The notes below the pieces were generated by a model. It made no database searches. It was not told the DNA's origin and was given only the letters and a program-made list of their open reading frames with translations. Both the position numbers and the translations under genes were made by a program. A DNA stretch of 64,000 nucleotides from Actinomycetota bacterium (GTDB lineage Bacteria; Actinomycetota; Acidimicrobiia; Spongiisociales; UBA4744), in contig JAADGS010000026.1 in the NCBI GenBank assembly GCA_013152275.1, positions 44,029 through 108,028 on the forward strand. The letters run 5' to 3'. How positions within the stretch are numbered: position 1 is the first letter of the stretch; each line of letters opens with the position of its first letter. Positions 32,290 through 41,602 of this stretch are shown here, in pieces.

Positions 32290-33675
32290 ATGGATACCAA
32301 GTACTACCGGGACCTCGTTCGGCCGCTTGTCGAAGGGCGCAAGTTCATCCTCGCCGGAGAACCTCTGGCCGGCTATCCGAGACTCGTGAAGCAGCTTCGT
32401 TCTCTCGGCGCCGACCGGCTCTTTCTCATTGCTTCCGGTCGAGGAACCGGCGATCTCCCATCGGAGGAGGACGCCGAGTGGGTGATGCTCGACGTGTCCG
32501 CCAGCGACATCATGGAGGAGATTCGGGTGACGGCGGCCGCACTGAGACGTCCGCCGCCGAGGGTCGAGGCCGCGTTGGATGCCTGGGATCCGGAAGGATC
32601 GGCGAACGTGCTCGGTCATCCGTTCTATGCGGACGCCCACATCGCCGGTCGACGGGTGTGGGGTAGGCGCCGTCCAGAGTGGGAGGCACTCGAGGACAAA
32701 GTGTGCGCCGACGCCGTGTGGGACGCGGCGGGGATCCCCAGGGCGCCGTCAGAGGTCGTTGCCGCCGTCCGCGATGACCTCCTCTCCGGACACCGCCGAC
32801 TGGACCGGGGCCTTGGCACCGCCTGGGCGGGTGACACGATGGAGGGTTTCAACGGGGGAGCGGTCTATGTGCGTCGGGTTCGAAACGATGCGGACGCCCG
32901 TGAGGCCTGTGGGTTCTTCGCCAAGCACTGTGATCGCGTTCGGGTGATGCCGTTCCTCGAAGGCATTCCGTGCTCGATCCACGGCATGGTGTTTCCCGAT
33001 GAAACGATCTCGTTCCGGCCGTGCGAGATGATCACATTGCGCCCCGAATCGGGTGGCAAGCTCCACTATGGAGGCGCAGCGACGTTCTGGGATCCGTCCG
33101 CCGCCGATCGGACGGAGATGCGGGCGGCGGCCGAGGCCGTGGGCAGTGTCCTACGTGAGTCGGTCGACTATCGAGGCGCGTTCACGATCGATGGTGTTAT
33201 GACGGAGGACGGCTTTCGTCCGACAGAGTTGAACACACGCTTCGGTGCATCGATCCGTGGGTTGCTGGCCGGTGTTCCGGACCTTCCGTTCAGAGTCATC
33301 CAGGCCGCCCTGATCGAAGGTGAACCGCTCGAATACCGTTCACGTGAGTTGGAGCGACTCATCGTCGATTCGGCGGACGAGCATCGCGGCGGCGGTGCCC
33401 TGGCAACAGTCGACCGACGGCAGGCGGAGACGGACACGAGGCATCTGGTTGCCGACGGCGCAGGTTATCGGGAGGCGCGAGGCGGTGAAGAAGCGGACGC
33501 GACGTTGCAGTTCGGCCCCGGTGGCCTCGGAGGGCTCGTGTTCTTCCGTCCCGATCCGGAGCGAACGCCGGTCGGCCCGTCACTGGCGCCGCTCGCCGCG
33601 GCCGCACTGGGCCTGGCCGATGAGATGTGGAATCTTGGTATCGGATCTCTCGCGCCGGCTCGTTCGGTGCGGTGA
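32290..33675 (+). CDS. ATP-grasp-fold protein of unknown function
   Basis: The 461-residue protein has an ATP-grasp pattern: a nucleotide-binding middle with EDKVCADAVWDAAGIPRAP, a substrate strand VRVMPFLEGIPCSIHGMVF and the Mg/ATP-binding end FTIDGVMTEDGFRPTELNTR, near residue 310, with acidic and Asn ligands. ATP-grasp enzymes join a carboxylate to an amine or thiol through an acyl phosphate. The substrate is unknown and no peptide or carrier gene is adjacent. It is followed by a NatAB-type exporter; a functional link is speculative. Confidence 0.7.
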   Translation: MDTKYYRDLVRPLVEGRKFILAGEPLAGYPRLVKQLRSLGADRLFLIASGRGTGDLPSEEDAEWVMLDVSASDIMEEIRVTAAALRRPPPRVEAALDAWDPEGSANVLGHPFYADAHIAGRRVWGRRRPEWEALEDKVCADAVWDAAGIPRAPSEVVAAVRDDLLSGHRRLDRGLGTAWAGDTMEGFNGGAVYVRRVRNDADAREACGFFAKHCDRVRVMPFLEGIPCSIHGMVFPDETISFRPCEMITLRPESGGKLHYGGAATFWDPSAADRTEMRAAAEAVGSVLRESVDYRGAFTIDGVMTEDGFRPTELNTRFGASIRGLLAGVPDLPFRVIQAALIEGEPLEYRSRELERLIVDSADEHRGGGALATVDRRQAETDTRHLVADGAGYREARGGEEADATLQFGPGGLGGLVFFRPDPERTPVGPSLAPLAAAALGLADEMWNLGIGSLAPARSVR

Positions 33676-33697
33676 TCCCGTCCCGGGGAGCTTCTTC

Positions 33698-33738
33698 GTT
33701 TGGCGGCAGTGGACGGCAACTGGCAAAATGCGCCAAAC
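33698..33738 (+). promoter_or_regulatory. Inverted repeat before natA
   Basis: GTTTGGCG and CGCCAAAC are separated by 25 bases with a smaller CAGT/ACTG repeat nested inside. The structure ends just before the likely ribosome site (GAGGTGA) of natA. It could be an operator or an RNA fold that affects translation; it includes an alternative ATG at 33728. Confidence 0.35.
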
Positions 33739-33748
33739 TGAGGTGAAG

Positions 33749-34627
33749 ATGCTGAGTCTCGTCGACCTGCACAAACGCTATGGGAAGGTGGTCGCTCTCG
33801 ATGGAGTGAGTTTCGACGTCGTCCCGGGGAGGATCGTCGGTTTTCTCGGGCCAAACGGCGCCGGCAAGACGACCGCCATGCGATGCATCTTTGGCCTGGT
33901 TCGCCCTGACGCCGGGGAGGTCCGATGGAACGGGGCACCGGTCGGAGACCGCGACTATCTGCGCTTCGGGTATATGCCGGAAGAGCGCGGGCTGTATCCG
34001 AAGATGAAGATCCGAGAGCAACTCGTCTACTTTGCTCGACTGTCCGGAGTGAGCGCCTCGCACGCGGCGATCTCGGCCGATCGGTGGCTCGACCGTCTCG
34101 GGCTTGCCGACCGTGCCCAGTCGAAACTCGAAGAGCTTTCTCACGGGAATCAACAACGGGTGCAACTGGCCGTTTCGCTTGTGCACGACCCGATGGTCGC
34201 AGTCCTGGATGAGCCGTTCTCGGGTCTCGATCCGATCGGGGTCGAAGCCATGGCGCGCACGCTGCGCGATCTCGCAGAGGCGGGCGCAGGAATCGTGTTC
34301 TCGAGTCATCAACTCGATCTCGTTCAGGACGTATGTCAGGACGTCGTGATCATCAACGAGGGCAGAGTGGTCCTGTCCGGCGAACTCGCCGAACTGCGTG
34401 ACGGTTCCGAGCAGCGCCATCTGGCGGTCACCGTCGAGGGCAAGCCCTGGGCTCCCGATCTTCCCGGTGTCGAATCGGTCGGTTCGAACGGCGACCGATA
34501 CCTCATTCGGGCGGAGACCGACATCGGTGCGCTCTTGGAGCAGGCGCGGCGAGATGGAGAGGTTACGAGTTTCACCTTCGAGCCACCGAGCTTGTCTGAC
34601 CTGTTCAGAGGGGCCGTGCGGCAATGA
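33749..34627 (+). CDS. ABC exporter ATPase, NatA-like
   Basis: The 292-residue ATPase has Walker A FLGPNGAGKTTAM, signature LSHGNQQRVQLA, Walker B VAVLDEPFSGLD and a switch His in FSSHQLD, followed by a C-terminal domain of about 70 residues typical of NatA/DrrA-type exporters. The ATG at 33749 has GAGGTGA upstream; the in-frame ATG at 33728 is a possible alternative. It overlaps the permease gene by four bases. Exported substrate (Na+, drug or lipid) is unknown. Confidence 0.85.
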   Translation: MLSLVDLHKRYGKVVALDGVSFDVVPGRIVGFLGPNGAGKTTAMRCIFGLVRPDAGEVRWNGAPVGDRDYLRFGYMPEERGLYPKMKIREQLVYFARLSGVSASHAAISADRWLDRLGLADRAQSKLEELSHGNQQRVQLAVSLVHDPMVAVLDEPFSGLDPIGVEAMARTLRDLAEAGAGIVFSSHQLDLVQDVCQDVVIINEGRVVLSGELAELRDGSEQRHLAVTVEGKPWAPDLPGVESVGSNGDRYLIRAETDIGALLEQARRDGEVTSFTFEPPSLSDLFRGAVRQ

Positions 34628-35814
34628 GTGCGCTGCGGCAAGTGCTGCTGGTTGCATGGCGAGACTTCTTTCAGCGCGTCCGCAGCAAGGCTTTCCTGGT
34701 GTCCATGCTCATCATCGTTGCGCTGGTGGCAGGCGTCGGACCGCTCATGACGCTCGAGGGCAAGACACCACAGCCGTACACGATCGGTGTGGTTGGTGCG
34801 GTTCCCAACGATCTGGAGCTGGCGCTCGATACGGCTGCCTCGGCGTTTGATCGGAAGGCGAAGATCGTGACTTTCGACAGCGTGGATGCCGGTGATGTCG
34901 CTCTGACCGACGGTCACGCCGATGTCGTGCTGGTGAACGGCACCGAGCTCGTGTGGAAAGAGGCGCCGAGGCCGCAACTGGAAGCCATCGTCACTTCCGC
35001 GGTCCAGGGTTTGGAGCGGCAGCGGACGGTTGCCGAACTCGGTCTCAGTGACGAGGAAGCCGCACGACTCCTCCATCCCACTCCGCTGCAGACACGCTCT
35101 TTGACCGAACCCGATCCGAGTGCGGGACCGCGAAGGATCGCCGGCTACGTCGGGTCGATCCTGCTGTACATCTCGATCCTCATGTTCGGACAATTCGTGA
35201 TGCTCGGCGTGATGGAAGAGAAGCAGTCGAGGGTCGTCGAGGTCGTGTTGTCACGGACACGCCCAAGCCGGCTGCTGGCAGGCAAGGTGCTGGGGATCGG
35301 CACACTGGGTTTCCTGCAGCTGGTCGTGCTGGGCGGCGCCGCGCTGCTCACGCTGAGTGCGACGCACGCCGTCAACGTCGATCTGGGCGGGATCGGGTTG
35401 CGAATCGCCGGCGCCGTGCTGTTCTGGTACTTGCTCGGCTACACGTTGTTCGCCGTTGTCTACGCCGCCCTCGGGGCGACGATCTCACGTCAGGAAGACG
35501 CACAGGGAGTCGGCATGATTCCGATGCTCGGCATTCTGCCCGGATTCATCCTCTCGATTGTCGCCCTCGACGATCCGAACGGAATGCTGCCTCACCTCGG
35601 TTCGATCATTCCGCCGTTTTCTCCGTTCGTGATGCCGATCCGCATGACCGTCACGTCGGTTCCTCTCTGGGAGGTCGCGTTGTCGATAGCGCTCATCCTC
35701 GCGGCGACCTATTGGGTGCTGCGCCTGGGTGCGCGTGTCTACGAGGGATCGATCCTGCGGATCGGGGCGAAGACGCGACTGCGCGATGCGCTGAAGGCCG
35801 ATTCCGAAGCCTAG
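34624..35814 (+). CDS. ABC-2 type exporter permease, NatB-like
   Basis: The 396-residue permease has one N-terminal helix (VSMLIIVALVAGVGPLM), a large extracytoplasmic domain (residues about 50-170) and five further helices from residue 175, with MEEKQSRVVEVVLSRTRPSRLLAGK, the ABC-2 coupling segment. This layout is typical of NatB. It pairs with the ATPase just upstream and ends before a strong hairpin. Confidence 0.85.
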   Translation: MSALRQVLLVAWRDFFQRVRSKAFLVSMLIIVALVAGVGPLMTLEGKTPQPYTIGVVGAVPNDLELALDTAASAFDRKAKIVTFDSVDAGDVALTDGHADVVLVNGTELVWKEAPRPQLEAIVTSAVQGLERQRTVAELGLSDEEAARLLHPTPLQTRSLTEPDPSAGPRRIAGYVGSILLYISILMFGQFVMLGVMEEKQSRVVEVVLSRTRPSRLLAGKVLGIGTLGFLQLVVLGGAALLTLSATHAVNVDLGGIGLRIAGAVLFWYLLGYTLFAVVYAALGATISRQEDAQGVGMIPMLGILPGFILSIVALDDPNGMLPHLGSIIPPFSPFVMPIRMTVTSVPLWEVALSIALILAATYWVLRLGARVYEGSILRIGAKTRLRDALKADSEA

Positions 35815-35821
35815 AACCTCT

Positions 35822-35870
35822 GAACCCAGGGCTCGTAGGGGTCGCCACGACCCCTACGAGCCCTGGGTTC
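35822..35870. terminator. Perfect 23 bp hairpin after natB
   Basis: The arms 35822-35844 and 35848-35870 are exact inverted repeats (GAACCCAGGGCTCGTAGGGG and three more bases) around a CCA loop. The hairpin starts seven bases after the natB stop and ends 37 bases before the next start. It has no T-run, so it may be a rho-type or processing barrier, or a REP-like palindrome. Confidence 0.6.
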
Positions 35871-35907
35871 AACGAGGTCTACTGTTGGGACGACAAAGGA
35901 GGCGCCT

Positions 35908-36801
35908 GTGAGCGAGAAGGTCGGGTTCATCGGAATGGGAATCATGGGCGCGGGGATGGCCCGCAACCTCATCGAGAAGGGCTTCGACGTCACCGTCTGG
36001 AACCGGACGTCGAGTCGGATGGAACCACTGATAGACGCGGGAGCATCTTCCGCGGAATCTCCAGCGGACGTTGCCCGACGATGTGAAACCGTCGTGATCT
36101 GCGTCTCCGACACGCCCGACGTGCAGGAGGTCGTCCTCGGCGAACGGGGCGTGCTCGAGGGGGTTCGGCCGGGATCTCTGGTGATCGACCACTCGACGAT
36201 CAGCCCCTCCGCAACCGTGGAACTCGCCAAGGCGGTCGAGGAACGGCAGGCGCATTGGCTCGATGCACCGATCAGCGGAGGAAGCGAGGGGGCGGCGCGT
36301 GGGACCCTCGCGATCATGATCGGGGGCGACGATGCCCAGGTGGAGCGCGCTCGTCACCTCATGGAAGCGTATGCAACGACGATCACGCATGTGGGTGGTC
36401 AGGGTGCAGGCCAGATGGTCAAACTCGTCAACCAGATTCTCGTCGTGATCAACGGGTTGGCCGTCGGGGAGGCGCTGCTGTTCGCACAGGCCGCGGGTCT
36501 GGACCTGACCAGGACGCTGAAGGCGGTCGAGGGAGGCAGCGCCGGCTCGTGGATGCTGTCGAACCGGGGCCCACAAATGATCGACCGGGACTGGCGTCCC
36601 GGTTTCACGATCGATCTGCAACAGAAGGATCTGCGTCTGGTTCTGGAAACTGCCGACGAGATCGGTGTCCCGGCGCCCACGACCGCACTCGTGTTCCAGA
36701 TGTATCGGGCGTTGCAGCATCGGGGTCTCGGCGCCGAAGGGAATCACGCACTCGTCAAGGCACTCGAGCAGATGGCCGGGATCGCCGTCGGAGACGTCTG
36801 A
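35908..36801 (+). CDS. 3-hydroxyisobutyrate dehydrogenase-family oxidoreductase
   Basis: The 297-residue enzyme has the Rossmann start VGFIGMGIMGAGMARNLIEKG, substrate loop DAPISGGSEGAARGTL and catalytic Lys in GQMVKLVNQ (about residue 171). The family includes 3-hydroxyisobutyrate, tartronate semialdehyde and related beta-hydroxyacid dehydrogenases; which acid is used here is unclear. The GTG start has a strong AAAGGAGG site. Confidence 0.88.
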   Translation: MSEKVGFIGMGIMGAGMARNLIEKGFDVTVWNRTSSRMEPLIDAGASSAESPADVARRCETVVICVSDTPDVQEVVLGERGVLEGVRPGSLVIDHSTISPSATVELAKAVEERQAHWLDAPISGGSEGAARGTLAIMIGGDDAQVERARHLMEAYATTITHVGGQGAGQMVKLVNQILVVINGLAVGEALLFAQAAGLDLTRTLKAVEGGSAGSWMLSNRGPQMIDRDWRPGFTIDLQQKDLRLVLETADEIGVPAPTTALVFQMYRALQHRGLGAEGNHALVKALEQMAGIAVGDV

Positions 36802-36808
36802 GCCCGTT

Positions 36809-36851
36809 CTCGTCGATGCCGGCCACAACAGGTGCTGCCGGCATTGACGAG
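36809..36851. terminator. 15 bp hairpin after the dehydrogenase gene
   Basis: CTCGTCGATGCCGGC pairs with GCCGGCATTGACGAG (one G-T type mismatch) around a 13-base loop, eight bases after the stop. It may terminate transcription before the tricorn gene. No T-run follows. Confidence 0.45.
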
Positions 36852-36998
36852 ACGTCTCCGGGCGAGCTCCGGGCAGCCTCGTCACCGGTCCGGGCTCCGA
36901 CCACCGAGACTCATGAGCGGTCGGTGGGCGCAATCCGCCAGGGTCGGCTCAGCGCAGGGCGTTCGGTAGCATCGGAAACGTTCGAGTGAGGAGACCGC

Positions 36999-39900
36999 AT
37001 GGCGACCGCGTCCGGCTACTACCGACATCCGACCATCCACGGTGAACGCATCGTCTTCGTCAGTGAAGACGACCTGTGGGTCGTGGGAGACGACGGCGGC
37101 ATCGCCCGGAGGCTTACGGCGAGCCCTGGAACGATCACGTTTCCCAGGTTCTCACAGGATGGTGTACAGGTGGCGTTCACCGCGCGAGACGAAGGCCACC
37201 CCGAGGCGTACGTCATGGACGCGGATGGTGGGCCGCTGCGTCGACTCACGTGGATGGGTTGCCTCACGCAGGTTGTCGGCTGGACTGCCGACGGTGAGAG
37301 GGTCATCGTCGCCTCGGACTTCCAGCAGCCATTCACCGGTGCCATGCAACTGCACACGGTTCCCTTGGACGGCCGGGCGACCAAGCCGATGAATGTGGGG
37401 GTGGCTCGCGCCATCGACTTTCAGCCGGGTGGCCCTGGTGTCGTGCTCGGGCGAAACACCTACGATCCGGCTCGCTGGAAACGGTACCGGGGTGGGACGG
37501 CGGGCACGTTGTGGGTCGACCGGCACGGTGACGGGACGTTCGTCAAGTTGATCGACCTTGCCGGGAACGTGGCATCACCGATGTGGGTCGGAAGCCGCAT
37601 CTACTTCATCTCCGATCATGAAGGCGTGGGCAACCTGTACTCGTGTACGCCGACTGGACGGAATCTGCAGCGTCACACGGATCATGAGGACTTCTATGCG
37701 CGATTCGCGTCGACGGACGGACGGCGGATCGTCTACCACGCCGGAGCCGACCTTTGGCTCCATGACCTGCGCTCTGGCGACAACCGGCGTCTCGATGTCG
37801 ACATCCCGGGTTCACGCAGCCACAGGAATCGCAAGTTCATTTCCCCAGGCGGCTACCTGGAGCGCATCGATTTGCATCCCAAAGGGCATTCTCTCGTGGC
37901 AACGGCCAGGGGCGCGGTGGCGTCCATGCCGTTGTGGGAAGGGGTGCCCGTGCGACACGGGACGACCTCGGCAGTCCGCTACCGGCTCGCTTCGTGGCTC
38001 CCGGACGGTGATCGTATCGTCGCCACGACCGATGAGCACGGCGACGAGGAACTGATCGTCTTCTCCGGCGCTGCATCGGCCGAAGTGCTGAAGATCGATG
38101 TGGGACGGCCGGACTCGTTGCTCGTCGCACCTGCAGGCGACGATCGGGCCGTGGTCACCAACCAACGCCAGGAAGTGCTCATTGTGGATCTCGCCTCCGG
38201 TGACGTCACGAACGTCTACCACAGCCCGTACGAGCGGATTCAGGGGACCGCGTGGTCGCCCGACGGGCGCTGGCTGGCATTCTCGGCTTTCGTGAGCAGT
38301 CGGGCCGCTTCGTTGTTCCTGTACGACACAGAGGAGGGAAAGCTCACGCAGGTCACGCGTCCGGATTTCGTGGACGTGCGTCCTTCGTTCGACCCGAACG
38401 GCAAGTTCCTGTACTTCATTTCCCTGCGTGTGTACGACCCGGTCTACGACAGCCTGTACTTCGATCTCGGCTTTCCGAAGGGGATGCGCCCCCACCTGAT
38501 CACCCTGTCCGCATCGGACGTCTCGCCGTTCTCGGCAGCGACGAGACCGCCGCGCGCCCCCGGAGAGGCCAACGGGGCCGAAACTCCCAAGGGCGCCAAG
38601 CCCGACAAGGAGGCGGGCCCGGTGTCGGTGACGGTCGATCTGCCCGGGATCGAAGATCGCGTGGTCGCCTTTCCGGTACCCGAAGGCCGGTATCAACGTG
38701 TCCACGGTGCCGAACAGAAGGTCATGTTCTCTTCCCGTCCCATCGAGGGCAGTCTCGATTCCCGCTGGAGCGACACGGAGGAGGAGCCCAAGAGCAAGCT
38801 CGAGGCCTACGACTTCAAACAGGACAAGGTCGAGACGGTGATGGAAGGAATCTCCGACTTCTCGGTCTCGGCCGATGGAAAGGTGTTGGGTATCCGGGTG
38901 GCCAGGAAGCTGCGGGTCGTTCCCGTGTCGTTCAAAGATGCCGATGCAAAGTCTGCCGAACCGGGTAGAGAGTCCGGGTGGGTGAACTTGGACCGGATTC
39001 GTCTCGAGGTCGTGCCAGGCGACGAGTGGCAGCAGATGTTCCGAGAGGCGTGGCGTCTCCAGCGAGACCAGTTCTGGCGTCCCAACATGTCGGGAGTCGA
39101 CTGGGAGGCCGTTGCGAGGAGGTATCTGCCGCTGGTCGACCGGGTGGGCTCTCGGGCCGAGTTCTCCGACCTCATGTGGGAGATGCAGGGCGAGTTGGGG
39201 ACGTCGCACGCCTACGAGCTTGGAGGCGACTACAAGCCGGAGCCGCGGTGGCTCCAGGGTTTCCTCGGTGCAGACCTCAGTTTCGATGGAAGAGCATGGA
39301 AGGTCGAGCGAATACCGCGCGGCGACTCCTGGCGGTCCGATGCCGCTTCGCCCCTGTCTGCTCCCGGCCTCGACATCAAGGTGGGCGATCGGCTCGTCGC
39401 CATCGAAGGCACGACGGTCGGCACTCGAACGTCGCCGTACGCTGCGCTGGTGGATCGGGCGGGCAGGCCCGTCGCGTTGACGGTTCGCCGTGGGCGCCGC
39501 AAGCCTCGTACGGTGATCGTCGAGACGTTGCAGGACGAATTCGGGCTGCGATACCGCGACTGGGTCGAAGCCAATCGGGAGAGGATCCACGCCGAGACGG
39601 ATGGACGAGTCGGCTATGTCCACATCCCGGACATGGGGCCGCGTGGCTACGCGGAATTCCACCGGTACTACGGCATCGAGGTCGACCATGAGGGGCTGAT
39701 CATCGACGTACGGAACAACCGAGGAGGTCATGTCTCACAACTGCTCCTGGAGAAGTTGCGCCGTCGCCGGATCGGGTATGACTTCACGCGGTATGGGCGA
39801 CCGGAGTCCTACCCGGTGGATGCGCCGATGGGGCCGATGGTTGCGCTCACCGACGAGCATTCCGGATCGGACGGCGACATCTTCAGTCACTCCTTCAAAC

Positions 39901-40223
39901 TCTTCGGTCTGGGACCGCTGATCGGGAAACGAACGTGGGGTGGGGTCGTCGGCATCTTTCCCAGGCACGCGCTCGTCGACGGGACGATCACGACGCAGCC
40001 CGAGTTCTCCTTCTGGTTTGAAGACGTGGGCTGGGGTGTCGAGAACTACGGAACCGATCCGGACATCGAGGTGGAGATCACGCCGCAGGATCACGCCGCA
40101 GGAAGAGATCCACAACTCGATCGTGCGATCGAAGAGATCCTCGAGATCATCGAGGAGCAGCAACCAGGCTTGCCTGTGGTTCCCGAGCCACCATCCCGAC
40201 GCACGTCTGGGCTACCACACTGA
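36999..40223 (+). CDS. Tricorn protease homologue
   Basis: The 1074-residue protein has the tricorn layout: two beta-propellers (WD/TolB-like blades with SPDG and TADG turns, to about residue 690), a helical domain with the catalytic His in GTSHAYE (H737), a PDZ-like domain (about 760-840) and an S41-type serine protease domain with the nucleophile in GSDGD (S957-D958). Tricorn trims peptides released by proteasome-like proteases. Homologues occur in archaea and some bacteria, including actinomycetes. No aminopeptidase cofactors are adjacent. Confidence 0.93.
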   Translation: MATASGYYRHPTIHGERIVFVSEDDLWVVGDDGGIARRLTASPGTITFPRFSQDGVQVAFTARDEGHPEAYVMDADGGPLRRLTWMGCLTQVVGWTADGERVIVASDFQQPFTGAMQLHTVPLDGRATKPMNVGVARAIDFQPGGPGVVLGRNTYDPARWKRYRGGTAGTLWVDRHGDGTFVKLIDLAGNVASPMWVGSRIYFISDHEGVGNLYSCTPTGRNLQRHTDHEDFYARFASTDGRRIVYHAGADLWLHDLRSGDNRRLDVDIPGSRSHRNRKFISPGGYLERIDLHPKGHSLVATARGAVASMPLWEGVPVRHGTTSAVRYRLASWLPDGDRIVATTDEHGDEELIVFSGAASAEVLKIDVGRPDSLLVAPAGDDRAVVTNQRQEVLIVDLASGDVTNVYHSPYERIQGTAWSPDGRWLAFSAFVSSRAASLFLYDTEEGKLTQVTRPDFVDVRPSFDPNGKFLYFISLRVYDPVYDSLYFDLGFPKGMRPHLITLSASDVSPFSAATRPPRAPGEANGAETPKGAKPDKEAGPVSVTVDLPGIEDRVVAFPVPEGRYQRVHGAEQKVMFSSRPIEGSLDSRWSDTEEEPKSKLEAYDFKQDKVETVMEGISDFSVSADGKVLGIRVARKLRVVPVSFKDADAKSAEPGRESGWVNLDRIRLEVVPGDEWQQMFREAWRLQRDQFWRPNMSGVDWEAVARRYLPLVDRVGSRAEFSDLMWEMQGELGTSHAYELGGDYKPEPRWLQGFLGADLSFDGRAWKVERIPRGDSWRSDAASPLSAPGLDIKVGDRLVAIEGTTVGTRTSPYAALVDRAGRPVALTVRRGRRKPRTVIVETLQDEFGLRYRDWVEANRERIHAETDGRVGYVHIPDMGPRGYAEFHRYYGIEVDHEGLIIDVRNNRGGHVSQLLLEKLRRRRIGYDFTRYGRPESYPVDAPMGPMVALTDEHSGSDGDIFSHSFKLFGLGPLIGKRTWGGVVGIFPRHALVDGTITTQPEFSFWFEDVGWGVENYGTDPDIEVEITPQDHAAGRDPQLDRAIEEILEIIEEQQPGLPVVPEPPSRRTSGLPH

Positions 40224-40225
40224 AC

Positions 40226-41434
40226 ATGGACGAATACGACCCTCGTGTGCTGGGAGCGGCGATCCGGGCGGCTCGCAAGGCGTTGAGAGACCTCGACGAG
40301 GATCAGATCCTCCCTTCACTGCGCCGGGTCGCTGCGTCCACCGCCCGTCTGTTGCCACCGCCACTCGCCCGATCGTTGCTTCGGGACCTCGACAGGTTCG
40401 CGTGGCTACGGGACAAGGCCGTCGGGGCATGGCCGAAGATCGAAGAGGCGGCAGACGAGGATGCCGCCTCTGCCGCGTTTCTGTTGCGACCCGAAGGATG
40501 GGAGCAGGTCGTCGAGGCTGCTGTCGCGGCGCGGTCTCACCGGGATCTCGTCGGCTGTGTCGAGCGCCTCGAGGCGCGGACGCGTGACCTGGAGCAGCAG
40601 CTCGGCGTGGAACGTGAGCGGGCGGACAAGGCTCGCGCCGGCGCGGCGGAGGCCGAGCGGCGTGCGAGGCGTCGAAGTCACGAGATCTCCGAACGGGTGC
40701 AAGAGGCCCGACAGGCGGAACGGCTCGAGAGACTGGCGGCGGAGTCGCGGGTGGCTGCATTGGAGCGAGATATCGAGCAGGCGATCGGGGATCTGGCCGA
40801 GGCCGATGGCAGAGTGGCGTTCTTGCGCGACGAGCTGCGGCGTGCACGGCGGGCTTCGAGTGCCTCGATTGCCACGCGCGCTCCTGACGTGTGGTCGATA
40901 CGGGACCCGGTCGCGTTGGCTTCGTTGCTCGATCAGATCGTGGCTTCGGCTCGGGCCGATCCGGCTCCGATGCAGGCGCCCGAGGTTGGCCCTTCGCCGC
41001 CTCTGACGCTGCCTGCGGGTGTCCGGCCGGACGACGGAGTGGCGATCGAGTGGTTGTTGGGTCAACAGGAACCGTTCGTGATGATCGTGGACGGGTACAA
41101 CCTGTCGCATCAGTGGCCTGAACCGCTGACTCGTGAGGACATCAACCACCGTCTCGCCCGCGTGCGCCGGCTGGCCGTGGCACCGGTGAGGCTGCTGGTC
41201 ATCTACGATTCGACGCTGTCGGGCGGTGAGGAGAGTGGGCTCGGTCCCGGAGGGATCGAGGTTCGCTTCACCGACGAAGGAACGATCGCCGACGACGAGA
41301 TCATGTGGCTGAGCGGGACGGTCGACGGGAACGTGGTGGTCGTGAGCTCGGACAGAGAAGTCAGAGAGGGCTGTCCGCGGGCGCTTTGTCTGTGGAGCCA
41401 GGCCCTGAAGGAGTGGCTCTCCCCGCCCACATAG
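40226..41434 (+). CDS. NYN-domain (YacP/Rae1-like) protein with coiled coil
   Basis: The 402-residue protein has an N-terminal helical part, a long Arg/Glu-rich coiled coil (residues about 110-215) and a C-terminal NYN/PIN-like nuclease domain with the acidic residues of that fold: VDGYNLSHQW, TDEGTIADDEI and VVSSDREVRE. The YacP relative Rae1 cleaves mRNA at the ribosome. The actinobacterial form with a coiled coil is little studied. It begins three bases after the tricorn stop, so both are probably co-transcribed. Confidence 0.8.
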   Translation: MDEYDPRVLGAAIRAARKALRDLDEDQILPSLRRVAASTARLLPPPLARSLLRDLDRFAWLRDKAVGAWPKIEEAADEDAASAAFLLRPEGWEQVVEAAVAARSHRDLVGCVERLEARTRDLEQQLGVERERADKARAGAAEAERRARRRSHEISERVQEARQAERLERLAAESRVAALERDIEQAIGDLAEADGRVAFLRDELRRARRASSASIATRAPDVWSIRDPVALASLLDQIVASARADPAPMQAPEVGPSPPLTLPAGVRPDDGVAIEWLLGQQEPFVMIVDGYNLSHQWPEPLTREDINHRLARVRRLAVAPVRLLVIYDSTLSGGEESGLGPGGIEVRFTDEGTIADDEIMWLSGTVDGNVVVVSSDREVREGCPRALCLWSQALKEWLSPPT

Positions 41435-41602
41435 CCGACGGCTCGACCCTTCTTGCATGCGTTGGTCGGTGATGCTGCGGTGCACGCGCGTGAACGGATG
41501 ATGGGTTGCCTGGTTCGCCGTCAGAGACGTGTCGACCCGTCCCCGTTTTCTGTCACACCCGGTTCGTATGCTGATCACAGATGGACTGGAGGTATCGAAG
41601 CC

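Noticed and set aside
37812-39731. Long open frame (639 codons) on the minus strand
   Set aside because: It lies entirely antisense to the tricorn gene, has no recognisable domain and is explained by high-GC codon bias.
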